A stretch of DNA of 64,000 bases from Mangifera indica (Eukaryota > Streptophyta > Magnoliopsida > Sapindales > Anacardiaceae), in assembly GCF_011075055.1 (NCBI RefSeq), contig NC_058155.1, positions 8,279,537-8,343,536 of the forward strand, read 5' to 3'. Position numbers and translations under genes: made by a program. The notes beneath the pieces were generated by a model. The model saw only the letters and a list, made by a program, of their open reading frames with translations. It ran no database searches and had not been told where the DNA came from. Positions 1-11,167 of the stretch are shown here, piece by piece; the first letter of the stretch is position 1; each line of letters begins with the position of its first letter.

Positions 1-111
1 ATTAATTATAGAATTTATTTCTATGATTAATTTTATTTATTATTTTTTTATTATCTTTTATAATTAATCATTTAATTTATTTATATAATTAATTTCATTT
101 ATTATTAAAAA

Positions 112-2216
112 ATGGCAAGTAGTGGAAATTCTTCCGGTTCACGAAGATTTGGTCAATATTCACATATATCAAATGTGAATGAAAATCAATTTATAGATGA
201 TTTTCATTCACAAGAAAGTGAAAACCAATATGAAGAGGTGGAGCAACAACAACAACATCAACAACAGATGGAGATGGAACAACAATCTCAAAAAATTCCT
301 ACATCCGATATTTTCAAAATTCATTTCAAGAAAATACAAAAGGAAGATGGTAATTTTGATGTTGCTTGCAATTATTGTAGGCAAATTTACAAATTCAAAC
401 AAGGAGGTGGATACGGGACATTCAAAAGGCACTTGGAGTCAAAACATCCGGAAAAAATGAGACAAAGCCGAGGCCAAACACAAATAACCCGGTATGGTTC
501 TTCTACACACAAATCTTTATTTATGTATAGTGATAATAAAAGTGAAGAAGAATTTGCAAAAATGGTAGTAATAGATCACTTAGCATTTAGTTTTGGTGAA
601 AATTTAGGTTTTAATAATTATTGTAAAACTGCATTAAATCCTGCATATAAAACTATTCCAAGAAATACATTAAAAAGAACATTATTTAGTTTATATAAAA
701 AACAAAAAAAAGAGTTAATTCAATTTTTTACAAATTTTAATGGACGTGTATCTCTATGTAGTGATGTTTGGAGTGCCCATTGGCAAGTTCACTCTTATAT
801 GGGTATAACTTGTCATTGGATAGATGATGATTTTCTATTACAAAAAAGAATTTTATCATTTAGGGTGTTTGATGAACGACATACGGCTGATAATATTTAT
901 AGAATAATTAAAGGAATATTAGAAGAATATAAATTATTTTATAAAATTTTTTCAATTTCATTTGATAATGCACGTTCAAATACTTCCTCAATAAATAATT
1001 TAATTGATATTTGTAGACCTAATTTAAGTGGTATATTTTTTCATATTAGATGTGCATATCATGTGATAAATTTATGTGTACAAGATGATTTAGAATGTCT
1101 TAATAATTTTATTAGTCCAATAAAAATAGCAATTTCATATTTATGGACACATCCCCAAATTATGAAAGAATGGGGTAAATTTTGTAAACAACATAATAAA
1201 AGACCAAAAAGATTTCCTAAAGATGTGCCGACTCGTTGGAATTCAACATATGAATTACTCAACGAGTCATTTGATTATAAGGATTTATTATGCTCATTTA
1301 TTTCACAAAATGTGCCACAAATTATATTATATCCCCAACATTGGGATATTTGTTCAAAAATTTTAAATGTATTAAAAAATTTTAATAATGCAACATATAC
1401 TTTAAGTGGGGTTTATTATCCCACTTCTCATTTATTTTTAAATGAAGCTGTTAATATTATTGGAGCTTTACAAGAAGCCGAACAAGATATTATTTTACAA
1501 GAAGCTGTTTCTTTAATGAAAACAAAATGGTTAAATTACTATAAAATAATTCCAGAACTTTTTCTTGTTGTATGTTTTTTTGATCCTAGATTTAAATTAG
1601 ATGGTGTCACAGATTATTTGACATTATATTATGAATGTTTGAAGTTAATATTCCATTAACTATAACTAATATTATGAATTTAATTAAAGAAATTTATGCT
1701 GAATATGCATTAATTTATGGTGGTTCTTCTTCCTCTCTACCACCTATTGCCCCATCATCAACCCAAAATATGAGCTATGGGGATCGTATTATGATGCAAA
1801 GGGGCAAAAGACCAAGAGGAACATTAGGCTCCACCTCGGAGCTTGATATTTATTTAACTACTATTTTTGAGTTTGGTGACAACAATATAGGTAAAGACTT
1901 TCCAGTTTTAGAATGGTGGAGTCGACACGCATCAACTTTTCCAATATTGACAGCTATTGCTAAACAAGTTCTAGTAGCACCGGTATCAACTGTCGCAGTA
2001 GAACAAGCTTTTAGTCAAGGGGGTAATATATTGGATGAGAGACGATCAAGTTTGGCTCCCGAATCTATTGAAGCTCAAGTATGCGTGGACGATTGGACAA
2101 GAGTCGAATTACGACAACAAGAAACGAAAGTGGACATCAATGAAGAATCGCTTGATTTAACTACGGATAGTTCGATTACGACGGGAAATAATACTCAAGA
2201 TAGTGGAGGTGAATGA
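112..2216 (+). pseudogene. hAT transposase with BED zinc finger, split by a frameshift
   Basis: Transposases of this family bind and cut the ends of hAT elements in the nucleus. The first frame (112-1659, 515 aa) opens with a Gln-rich segment (about 45-60). A BED zinc finger follows, with C86, C89, H107 and H112. Next come the RNase-H-like core motifs SDVWS, a FDNA segment equivalent to the second catalytic Asp, a CAYH (CxxH) motif, and PTRWNSTYELL. The second frame (1635-2216) continues it with the C-terminal hAT dimerisation domain, including EWW, a VSTVAVEQAFS segment and RRSSL. The frame changes from +1 to +3 between about 1635 and 1659, so a one- or two-base indel broke the gene. Together the parts would be about 690 residues, normal for the family. 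The ATG at 112 is the first in frame and precedes the BED domain. Confidence 0.88.
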
Positions 2217-2402
2217 TAAGGTAAGGGGGTACTGCCAGCTATTAGATATGCAAAGGTAAGAGAACTACGTAGACTTTGATTCTTCTAAACCCCAAGAAGA
2301 TACGTAGAAAGCTTAATTGAAAAATTAAGTCCAAGTCTTTCTTTTAAATTTCAATTATTGTAATTAATAATTTAAAAATTAAATTAAGATCATGTATTAG
2401 AA

Positions 2403-2590
2403 TTGACGGTTCAATATCGGTTTCGAATCGAAACTGTCGGTTCCAAACCGGGCCATGAACCGGAACCGACGGTTTCGAATCGTAGACGAACCGTCCTGTT
2501 ACGGTTTCGGTTCAGGGTTCTTATATTTTCGAACCGTGAACCGGTGGTTTCAAACCGAAACCGACGGTTCATGAACCGTGGCCAGGTCTA
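2403..2590. repeat. hAT subterminal CGGTT/AACCG repeat array
   Basis: More than a dozen short CGGTT or AACCG units occur in both orientations within about 190 bp. Clustered subterminal motifs of this kind are the usual transposase-binding sites of Ac-like elements. They account for the chance open frame here, which I do not annotate as a gene. Confidence 0.75.
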
Positions 2591-2612
2591 CTTGGTGCCA
2601 AAAGGGTTGGCG

Positions 2613-3282
2613 TTCCTCTTTTTTTTTTTAAATTAAATTTTTTTTTTGAATAGAAGGCAACCCTTTTTATTTTTTTAATTAAATTTTTTTGTTTAAAAAA
2701 TATGAACACCTACCTTTTTAATTTTTTAAATTAAATTTTAATTTAATTCAAATTTAAATTAATGCAATAAAAAACAGAAGAAAATGATACTCTTCCAGAA
2801 GAAAATTAATTTAATTAATTTAAATATATATAATTATATATTATAATATTATATATAATATATTATAATATGTAACTATAATATTTTAATTATATATATT
2901 ATTAATATATATAATTATATATTATAATATATTATATATTATATAATATATATAATTAAAATATTATAGTTACATATTATAATATATTATATATAATATT
3001 ATAATATATAATAATATATTAATATATAATTATATATATTTAAATTAATTAAATTAATTTTCTTCTGGAAGAGTATCATTTTCTTCTGTTTTTTATTGCA
3101 TTAATTTAAAATTGGATCAAATTTCAAATTAATCCAACCAAATCAAATTAATTTAAATTTGAATTAAATAAAAATTTAATTTAAAAAATTAAAAAGGGTA
3201 GGTGTTCATATTTTTTAAACAAAAAAATTTAATTAAAAAAAAGGGTTGCGTTCTAAAAAAAAATTTAATTAAAAAAAAAGAG
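2613..3282. repeat. ~670 bp imperfect AT-rich palindrome (fold-back)
   Basis: The left half reads GGCAACCC (2656-2663), AACACCTACC, then a GCAATAAAAAACAG block (2764-2777) and ACTCTTCCAGAAG. The right half returns the same landmarks inverted: CTTCTGGAAGAGT, CTGTTTTTTATTGC (3086-3099), GGTAGGTGTT and GGGTTGCG (3243-3250). The centre lies near 2923-2953, shifting because the right arm has roughly 45 extra bases. The core is almost pure A/T and is itself symmetric. It could be a fold-back transposon or an inverted duplication. No coding content. Confidence 0.8.
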
Positions 3283-3793
3283 GGTTGGCGTTGAGAATAA
3301 AAAAAATTAATTAAAAAAACAGGATCAACGCCAACACTCTTTTTTTTTATATTATTATAATATATATATAAATATATTATAATATAATATTAATATATTA
3401 TAATATTATATTATATATTATAATATGTAGTAATATATTAATATATATTATAATATTATATATAATATATAATTTTAATATTTTAATTATATATATTAAT
3501 AATATAATATATAATATTATATATTATATATATAATATATATATAATAACCAGGGGTTGGCGATGCCACCAACCCTTAGTAATATATATTATATATAATA
3601 TAATATATTTTATATAATATATAATAATATAATATATATTATAATATATTAATATAATATTTAATATTATAATATATTAATAAAAGGGTGATCAACCCTT
3701 TATTTTATTTTATTTCATAAAATGGTACACATGTAAATCCTTGTATTATATCTTTTATAAAGAGATGGAACCCATATCAATAAAAAGGTCACA

Positions 3794-3848
<55 letters not shown>

Positions 3849-4300
3849 GGCAAAAAAGGTTGGCGTCAACGCTAACCCTCACTGTTCCCAGTTTTAAGTT
3901 TTTTTTTTTATGTTTTTTTCAGTTAAACATAAATTTTTTTTTTCAGTTCAAATCTTTAAATGCTAATTTTTTTTTCAATTAAATCCTACTAAATGGTCTT
4001 CTTCGATCATTATTTTTTTTAAGATATAAAGTGGATATAGTTGAGTTTTTATGAATTATTTTTTTTTTTATATCTTTACTTTGAAGAATTTTTAATCTAA
4101 AGAATTTAGTTTTTTTCTTCATGTTTTTGTTTATGAAGATGAGGAAGAAGAGAGAGTGATTCCTTTATCACTTTGAAAGAAGAGGAAGAAGAGAGAAAAA
4201 AGTTATAGAGAAGAAGAGAGAGAATTTGTGTATGAAAGATCAAAGAGGGGTATTTTGGGGAAGGTGAGTACTGTTGTGTTATATTTGTTAAAGTTTTAAG
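3283..4300. other. AT-rich non-coding stretch with recurring GGTTGGCG motifs
   Basis: No gene. The segment is mostly TATA-like sequence punctuated by GC-containing islands: GGGTTGGCG at 3282-3290, its inverse CGCCAAC near 3329, an imperfect hairpin at 3553-3577, and another at about 3853-3880. After about 3900 it becomes poly-T-rich, then purine-rich (GAAGAGAGAG) near 4150-4230. Confidence 0.6.
3795..3844. repeat. (TA)25 microsatellite
   Basis: Uninterrupted TA dinucleotides over 50 bp. Such tracts are mutable and prone to assembly error. Confidence 0.95.
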
Positions 4301-4359
4301 ATATGTGGTATTTTTGTATACACGGAATAAAAAAGTGGCAAAAATTTTAATATCCCGGA

Positions 4360-4620
4360 AAAAAATGCCAGCAAATTTGCTGATAAGAGGTTGGTGTTGC
4401 CCGCGATCGCAGTTGGCCTGCCATCGTATGCCACGTGGACAAGCGTGGACACGTCGGTCGAACACGTGTCTTGTTGGACATCCACATGCTGCCTCGGAGT
4501 ATCTCCAAACTTGCGGGTCCCAGATATCTGAATTCTTGCCACCTCGGATTATTGAGAAATCTTTGTCTATCGCTTTGTTGGACTGTGAAACTTGGTTTTG
4601 AGCGGTGTTCTCTTTTTTGA
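4360..4620 (-). promoter_or_regulatory. Orphan copy of the CAO upstream region with two G-boxes
   Basis: Closely matches 55857-56100, which lies directly upstream of the CAO relic C on the minus strand. It contains two CACGTG G-box cores (4432-4437 and 4463-4468), the kind of site bound by bZIP and bHLH factors in light- and ABA-responsive promoters. No CAO exon lies beside it here; the side where exon 1 should be is occupied by the AT-rich insertion. Open frames across it on both strands are short and do not resemble proteins I know, so I treat it as regulatory or 5' flanking DNA. Confidence 0.6.
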
Positions 4621-6823
4621 TTTATGGAAAAAAATCTTATCCACCACTTAATTTTTTATGAAATTGATGATTCTGATGGTAGATTGATGGCTTAAATTGC
4701 TTAGATATTCTTATATGGTAAAAATATAAGTAAAGACGTGAATTATTTGTGTTTCTATTTAATTCGTGTTTAAATATGTTATTCTAAATTTTTAAATTTA
4801 AAACATATTAAATACGTATTTTATATGTTTTTCATATTAAATATATATTTTTGTTATTTTATAAGTTTTTATTTTTATATAAAATTTTAAATTATCAAAA
4901 TATTTTTTATATTTTCAATTAATTATTATAATATCATAACTATATAAAATAAAAAAAATTAAATTTTTATCATTCAAACCTCTATTATATATTTTACATT
5001 TTTATTGGCACTATAAAAGTATTTTATGGATATCTCATACATGTTTTATTTTTTTAGCTCAAACATTAACAAATCGTAATATTTTAATAATAATTTGATA
5101 AAAAATTTATAAACTAATAATTTAAAGTTTGTTTAATAGTCAATTAAATATTTTATATTTGATAAAAATTTATGAAATGATATATTTATTGTGATAAAAG
5201 AATCTTAATTATATATTATATTTTTTTTTTTAATAATCAATTATATATTTTACATTTAAATTATTATATTAATTTTAATAAGAAAATCTATAAAAAATAT
5301 TAAAATTATAATTAATATTATCATACTTTGAAAAATATATTATTGATGATATGTCATATTAAATCTGTATATATACATTTAATATTAAATTTGTACAACT
5401 ATTTTTTTATAAACATATTTTTAATTATTTATTATATTATATTATATTTATATAATTTTTATATCTTTTTTATATCTTTTTTTATTCTCGTATTTATAAA
5501 AATTATCAGTTTTAACACAATTATATGAACATAAATTTGAAAAATTTTGGGCTGCTATAAAAAGAAGTCATAGGCCAATTCATGTCAAAGAATGGTCATC
5601 CTGTCAAGTGAGTGGATTAGAGGAGACATGCGTCAGCCCAAGACTTGGCTCATGGTGAGTGAGACTAGCGTGGCCCGTTATTGTAACACTTCAAAAAAAA
5701 ATCTTAAAAAAAAAAATTTAAATTTGGTGTAGTAGTTCTACACCCAAACGGCTACCGTCTGATGTGCCAGTAGCCATAGGGCTAGCATCCCAACGGCCTC
5801 TAGCCCTTTTTTTTTTTAATTTAAACATTCCCTATATCTACTTCAATTTCTTTTCATTTGCTTCTATATTTTCTCAATTATTATATTTATTTTATTCATA
5901 TAAAAATAAATCTGAAATTATATGAGTTTAATTATTGAAATGATGTTTAATACAAATTTGAAAAATTTATCATTTTCTAAAGGAAAAATATGATAAATAA
6001 TTGAAACGAATACATTTATGTATGCGCAATGAAAAAAAAAAAAAGACTCAGTATAAATATGATAAAAGAAACCATATAAAAACAAGCGAGAGTAAAGTCA
6101 AAACTCTCATTCTCATATTCCATTACAAAAATTTCATGATTTAAAAAATTTAAGTAGAGTAATAGATTAAGCAAAAGTGAAAAGTGACATTATTCTCTTT
6201 TGCTTTATTTGGTATTTCATTTAGATTTATTAAACTAAGACATCTTAGAAATGATATATGAGAATGAAAGGTTTAATTTTACTATTACTTATTTATATGA
6301 AGTCTCTTTTACAATGTTTATAGTGACTCATTTTCTTCTCACTTGACCCTATAAAAATAAATTCATTTCAATTATTTGACTTTTTTAATTTAAAATATAA
6401 TGAAATTGATAAAAAATGTGATGTTGAAAATGGATAAAAAAGTATCATAGATTGATATTTTAATACTTTAAAATTTTATGATTAATATTATATATTATAT
6501 TTGATTTGTACCATTTTTGTATCATGTAATAATGATATATACAATTTATGTATATAAATTATATGTCACCATATAATTAAATAATTTTGAATTAAAAATA
6601 AAATAATACTCAATCACATAATGATATATTATTTGTATATATAACTTTTATATAAAAAATATATACACATAATATTGTTTTTATCTCTATCATAAGTGAA
6701 GTTTTTTCAATAAAATTCTAGAGTTTCATTTAATTCGAATAAGAACATAAGTAATAAAACTATATAAATAATTTTACATATTTTGAAAATAGAAAATTTT
6801 ATTTTGTGAACGAGAAGATATTA
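4621..6823. repeat. Non-coding flank duplicated at 56.1-58.3 kb and partly at 25.2-26.8 kb
   Basis: No gene. Landmarks recur in the same order in the other copies: a GGTGTAGTAGTTCTACACC hairpin (about 5734, 25260 and 57215), GGGCTAGCATCCCAACGG, AACATTTCCTATATCTA, and an ATTTTGAAAATAGAAAATTTTA block (about 6780, 26795 and 58257). This is segmental duplication of intergenic DNA. Confidence 0.75.
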
Positions 6824-7255
6824 AGATCGGAAAGCTTAAGAATTGAAAAGAGAAACACAGAAAATTAAGATCTAGGAAGAAATAGAAATTATTTTATTTT
6901 CTTGCCCACTATTGCCAATTCCATACTAAGGTTTTTAAGGTGTAAATAGATTACATCAAATAGATAAAATTTTGATTTTAATAATCAATCCTACAATTAT
7001 TTTTAAATCAAGACTTTAATTTTAAAATATTATAGAATTTAAATATTTACTCTCGTCTACTTGAAATCCAATCTTTTTGGATGAAATTAATTGCATTTTG
7101 ACAGCTGAAGGTGGAGAAGTGTAAATATTAAATACACGGGCATTTATTAAATTATTATTATTTAATTTTTACCAGAAGTTTAAAAAATTTAGAATTAGCA
7201 AAAGTTACCTGGCAATGACAACGGGTAGAGTCGGTGGCCAGCGAAATAGGGGCCT
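6824..7255. repeat. NLR 5'-flank block R, copy 1
   Basis: A roughly 430 bp block starting AGATTAAGATCGGAAAGC and ending near TTACCTGGCAATGACAACGG. Related copies lie at 10738-11167, 27850-28640, 51725-52345, 59024-59468 and 61735-62072. It normally precedes an NLR leader, so it is probably ancient NLR upstream sequence. No open frame. Confidence 0.7.
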
Positions 7256-7329
7256 TTTTATAAGAAAAAATACTATGATAAATAATTATTATAGTCTCTG
7301 CATATACGAACCTACATTGCAATATATGA

Positions 7330-8215
7330 GGCCAAAAGAATTAATCCCACTAAAGTTATAGTAAAAATCTAAAGACTTACTTTCAATCTTGAAAAAATTC
7401 AAATACCTATCTATAAAATAATTTTAGTTAAAAATTTTAATTAGGATTAAAGGTAAAACTATTATTTAACAAATTTTTTAAAAACTAAACTTTTATAATA
7501 TTTTTTCCCAAATTAAAGATCTCACAATTCTTCCTTCCAAATTTTTTTTAAAAGTTTGAAAAGTGACAATTTTTTCCTTGGATTTTTCTCTTTTCTCTAG
7601 TGACGATCCGCCGTCTCTAACAGTCAGTTATCCTCCCTTTTGACCTCTCTCCTTCTTCTCTCTGGCCATAAATCGATGAAAATCATCTAGAAATCTAGAT
7701 GATTTCTATATGAAAATCTAGACAATTTTCATTTGGATGATAATGTCCAGATGAATCGTCTAGATGCATTATTGCCCAGATGAAAAGTCACTTGCTGATG
7801 CATGTCATCCAGACTAAGCTTAATTTGAATGACGAAGGCATCTCTAGATGAGTTCAAATGATGTTGTGGCTTAGGTAGAGATGGTCAAACTTTTGTCTAC
7901 AGATTAAGGTTGAAAGTATCATCGTCGGTGGTTGAAGTAGGAAGGAAAAAAACCCTAAGTTTGGTGGGGGGGATGCTACTTTTCACAGTTTAAAAATTTT
8001 AGGTAAGAGTGAAGTTATTAGTTTTTAAAACTTATAAGGGAAAATATAATGAATTTTATGTTTTAAAATTTTTTGTTAAATAACGTTTTTACCCTTAACT
8101 TTAACTAAGTTTTTTAACTGAATTTTCTTTATAAATGGGTATTTGAGTTTTTAAAAATTAGAGATGATCATCTTAGGATTTCAATATACCTTAGATGGGA
8201 ACAAGTTTTTTGGCC
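7330..8215. mobile_element. Mutator-like MITE with long terminal inverted repeats, copy 1
   Basis: Begins GGCCAAAAGAATTAATCCCAC; the right end, read in reverse complement, begins GGCCAAAAAACTTGTTCCCA. Similarity between the two ends continues inward for about 200 bp. Flanking 9-mers (AATATATGA and AATAGATAA) agree at 7 of 9 positions and match the empty sites AATGCATAA (11219) and AATGTATAA (62146) in paralogous copies. Nine-base duplications and long inverted repeats fit Mutator-like elements. The interior has no transposase, only CTAGATG-type short repeats. Confidence 0.75.
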
Positions 8216-8841
8216 AATAGATAAATATTATTTTATTGATAAATATTGTTAAAAAATTTGGTTTCATTTTTTAACCTTTTAACTTGTTCTTTGCACAGAT
8301 ATTATCAGAGTCTGCTAAGATTCAAAATCAATGTTAACTTTAGTTTAATTTATAGGAGACTCAAAATTGTTGAAACATGATTGAGTTTAGTGGGGAATAC
8401 ACGCTTTCTTTGCATTATTGAGCTCAGTGAGGAATACACGCTTTTTTTCTCGTTTGCAGTCAAATACTTTAATAATTTTTCAACAGTCTGAACATTTTTT
8501 TCATATAAAATACGAAGAAATTGATAGAGAATGTGATATCGAAGATAACTAAAAAAAGAAAATCAACCGTTGATATTTTGATACTTTAAAATTTCATAAT
8601 TAATGTTTTATATTATGTTTGATTTATGTTTTTTTATATAATATAACAATGGCGTAGATAATTTATATACACAAATTATACATTATCATATAATTGAATG
8701 ATTTTAAATTAAAAATAAAATATGTATATTATGATATATTATTTGTGTATCTATTTTGTATATCTATTTTGTGTACTAAAATATGTATATAGGATTGGTC
8801 TTATCTCAATCATAAGTGAGGTTTTTTAAATAAAATTTTTG
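8216..8841. repeat. Relic of the NLR leader plus duplicated flank
   Basis: Positions 8370-8480 resemble the NLR leaders: a TTAGTGGGGAATACACGC repeat, then CTCGTTTGCAGTCAAA. No NLR gene follows. From about 8500 the sequence matches 60620-60960 and, more weakly, 6400-6700. It is non-coding, a truncated duplicate of an NLR promoter that has lost its gene. Confidence 0.6.
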
Positions 8842-9133
8842 TACTACAAAAAAAATTAGTGAGAGTACCAATAACAAAAGGATAATATCCTATTATTATG
8901 AGTAACTTTTTTTATGATCTTAGAAACCAATTATTTATTTACTCATTAAAACTAAAGAAATTTATGATTTTAATGATAAGAAAATAGTCGTGAAAAGTAT
9001 ATTTTTTGTTATTAAAAGTACATTTCTCATCGTTAAATGTAATGAAAAAAACCTTATTATCAACTGTTGTTAAATGTATTAATGACAGGAATAGAAAAAA
9101 TTTTCTCTTATTAAAAATTCTTTTTTTGTAATA
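8842..9133. mobile_element. CACTA-like MITE, copy 1
   Basis: A 292 bp segment beginning TACTACAAAAAAAA and ending TTTTTTTGTAATA, a degenerate form of the CACTACAAAAA...TTTTTGTAGTG ends of CACTA elements. The same insert lies at 60966-61258. It is absent from the otherwise matching flanks near 6715, 26725 and 58195, where the host sequence runs straight through. No coding content. Confidence 0.65.
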
Positions 9134-10737
9134 TAAAGTTTTGTTTAATTCGAATACGAATATAAGTAATAGAAATATACAATTAATTTTACATATTTTG
9201 AAAATAGAAAATTTTATTTTGTGAACTGCCCACCAAAAGCATTGAGACCGACTTGTCAAGGGTTTGACACAATATGGTCCAATTACTGTTGAGCCATGTT
9301 ATGAGCCTTCATTTGGTAGCAGGTTGGCCCGATCTACTAAAGCTACATTGTAGCGGGCTAAGCATGATTTGTTGACACCTCTAGGAACAATTGTAATAGT
9401 TTTGTACAAAATCACAAATTAGTGAAAATATCGTAGTTTTAGGCATCTTACATTACAAACGTCTTCCAATAAAGATGTTAACAACACATAAGTGAAAATA
9501 TAGTTAATATATGTATAAACAATCCATTTAAATTCAAAACCACTGTTTAATTTTGAAGAGAGGAAGAACTGGGAAAAAAAGTGCACAAGAAGAGAAAGAA
9601 CCATTGTATTATTTTTGTGCAAAACAACAAACTAGTGTGAACATTTCAATATAGACATTCTAATTATCCAACCAAACAAAGGAAAAAAATATTTGTCTCA
9701 ATATTTCTTCTTGACTCTATTTACACATATAAACTTCTCTAAGAATTTCCAAACACCCGTAATAGGCTTATTCGACTTTTTTCAAGCTCTAATCGTTGCT
9801 ATCGTAGTCTATTTTATGCAATATTCTAAATGGTGTACATTGGTTGGTGGTGAGAAATCGCATCAACATGTATTACATTTAATTTATCAATAAAATTATA
9901 TATATAAATAATGTATATAACTTTATACACAAACAATGATATATCATTATATGATTGAGTGTTACTTTACCTTTAATTTAAAACTATTAAATCATATAAT
10001 AACATGTCATTATTTATATATAAAATTATACACATTTTTTATACATGTAACACTACTTTTAATTTATATATGTAGTGATTTACTTAAAAACTTTTTCCCA
10101 CTATTAAATACATAAATCACAACCAAAAACATAATCTCATTTAAAAATAAATCATAATATTTTATTAAAATGTTAAATTATTATATTACAATAATTATTT
10201 TATTTCTCAAAATTAATATATCGCTCAAAATTAATAAAATTCTAATATAGTTCTTTACTTATTAAATTTGTCACTTTTACTCCTTTTTTCTTCTTTCACT
10301 TTCATTCTTTTTTTCCTTACAAATGGTTTTGATGGGTTTGGATTTGGATGAATGATGCTTCCGATGAGTTTGGACTTGTGTTGAAAGAGTTTTAAGGTTA
10401 TGAGTTTGGATGGGAGGGTTCTGGAAATAAGGGTTTAACTAATTAAAATTTTTTTTAATATTTTATCCTTGAATTTTTTTTTTTTAAATGAAGTTTTCAC
10501 ACAAAAGCAACTGAAACTGAAAAAATGCAACAATTTTGCATCAAACTATAAGAATCCAGAAGAACAACTTAAACAAAAGCATGAACCAAGATTTATCAGA
10601 ATGCAAAAAGAAATTAACACCCATAAAAAGATTGAACCAAGAACAACTTTTTTTTTCTATTTTTTTCCAGAAAAAATAATAAAAAATCTGCAAAAATAGT
10701 CATTCACGGAGGGAGTACACTGCCTGTGAAGGCGAAG
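9134..10737. other. AT-rich intergenic region, partly duplicated at 61.3-61.7 kb
   Basis: No convincing gene. Open frames of 66-106 codons are low-complexity (Phe, Asn, Lys, Ile) and have no recognisable motif. The section around 9230-9560 matches 61350-61690, and 10600-10740 resembles 58890-59030. Confidence 0.6.
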
Positions 10738-11167
10738 GGTTAAGATCAAAAGCTTAAGAAGTGTAAACAGAAACAGAAAAACTATATAGGAAGAAACAGA
10801 ATTTGTTTTATTGCCCTGGCCACCATTGCTAATTCCATAGTCAGGTTTTTAAGAGGCAAATTGACTATATCGAACAGATAAAATTATGATTTCAATAATC
10901 AACCCACAATCATTGTCTCATTTAAACCATGACTTCAATTTTGAAATATTATAAGCTTCGAATACTCCTTTTTTATACTTGAAATCTATTTTTTTTAGTG
11001 GAAGTTAATTGCATTTTGACAGATAAAGGTGTGGGAGTGTAAATATTAAACATAAATTTATTAAATTATTATTATTTTATTTTTAATAAAAATAAAAAAA
11101 ATAAAATTAGCAAAAGCTACCAGGCAATGACAAGGGGTGGAGACGGTGGACAGCAAAATAGGGGGCT
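10738..11167. repeat. NLR 5'-flank block R, copy 2 (next to NLR-1)
   Basis: Matches 6824-7255 and the other R copies; ends at the ACCAGGCAATGACAAGGGG segment just before the NLR-1 leader. Non-coding. Confidence 0.7.

Larger units (their letters stand above)
1..2590 (+). mobile_element. hAT-superfamily DNA transposon (Ac-like), left end outside window
   Basis: A class II element carrying a BED-finger hAT transposase (112-2216), followed by a 3' subterminal region dense in AACCG/CGGTT motifs. I place the right end near 2590, where the sequence reads GGCCAGGTCTA; its reverse complement TAGACCTGGCC looks like a plant hAT terminal inverted repeat. The left terminal repeat and the 8-bp target duplication cannot be checked because the window starts inside the element. 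The frameshift in the transposase means it is unlikely to be autonomous. Confidence 0.8.

Noticed and set aside
2403..2636. 77-codon open frame rich in Arg
   Set aside because: Produced by the hAT subterminal CGGTT repeats; no protein resemblance.
4288..4620. Several overlapping open frames on both strands, repeated at 55.66-56.15 kb
   Set aside because: They lie in the CAO upstream region, differ in frame and length between copies, and contain no known motif. The GC-richer base composition explains their openness.
5328..5528. 66-codon hydrophobic open frame
   Set aside because: Low-complexity Ile, Phe and Tyr from AT-rich DNA; not conserved in the duplicate at 56.8-57.0 kb.
9693..9893. 66-codon open frame with a hydrophobic stretch
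   Set aside because: No recognisable family and no intact counterpart near 61.7 kb.
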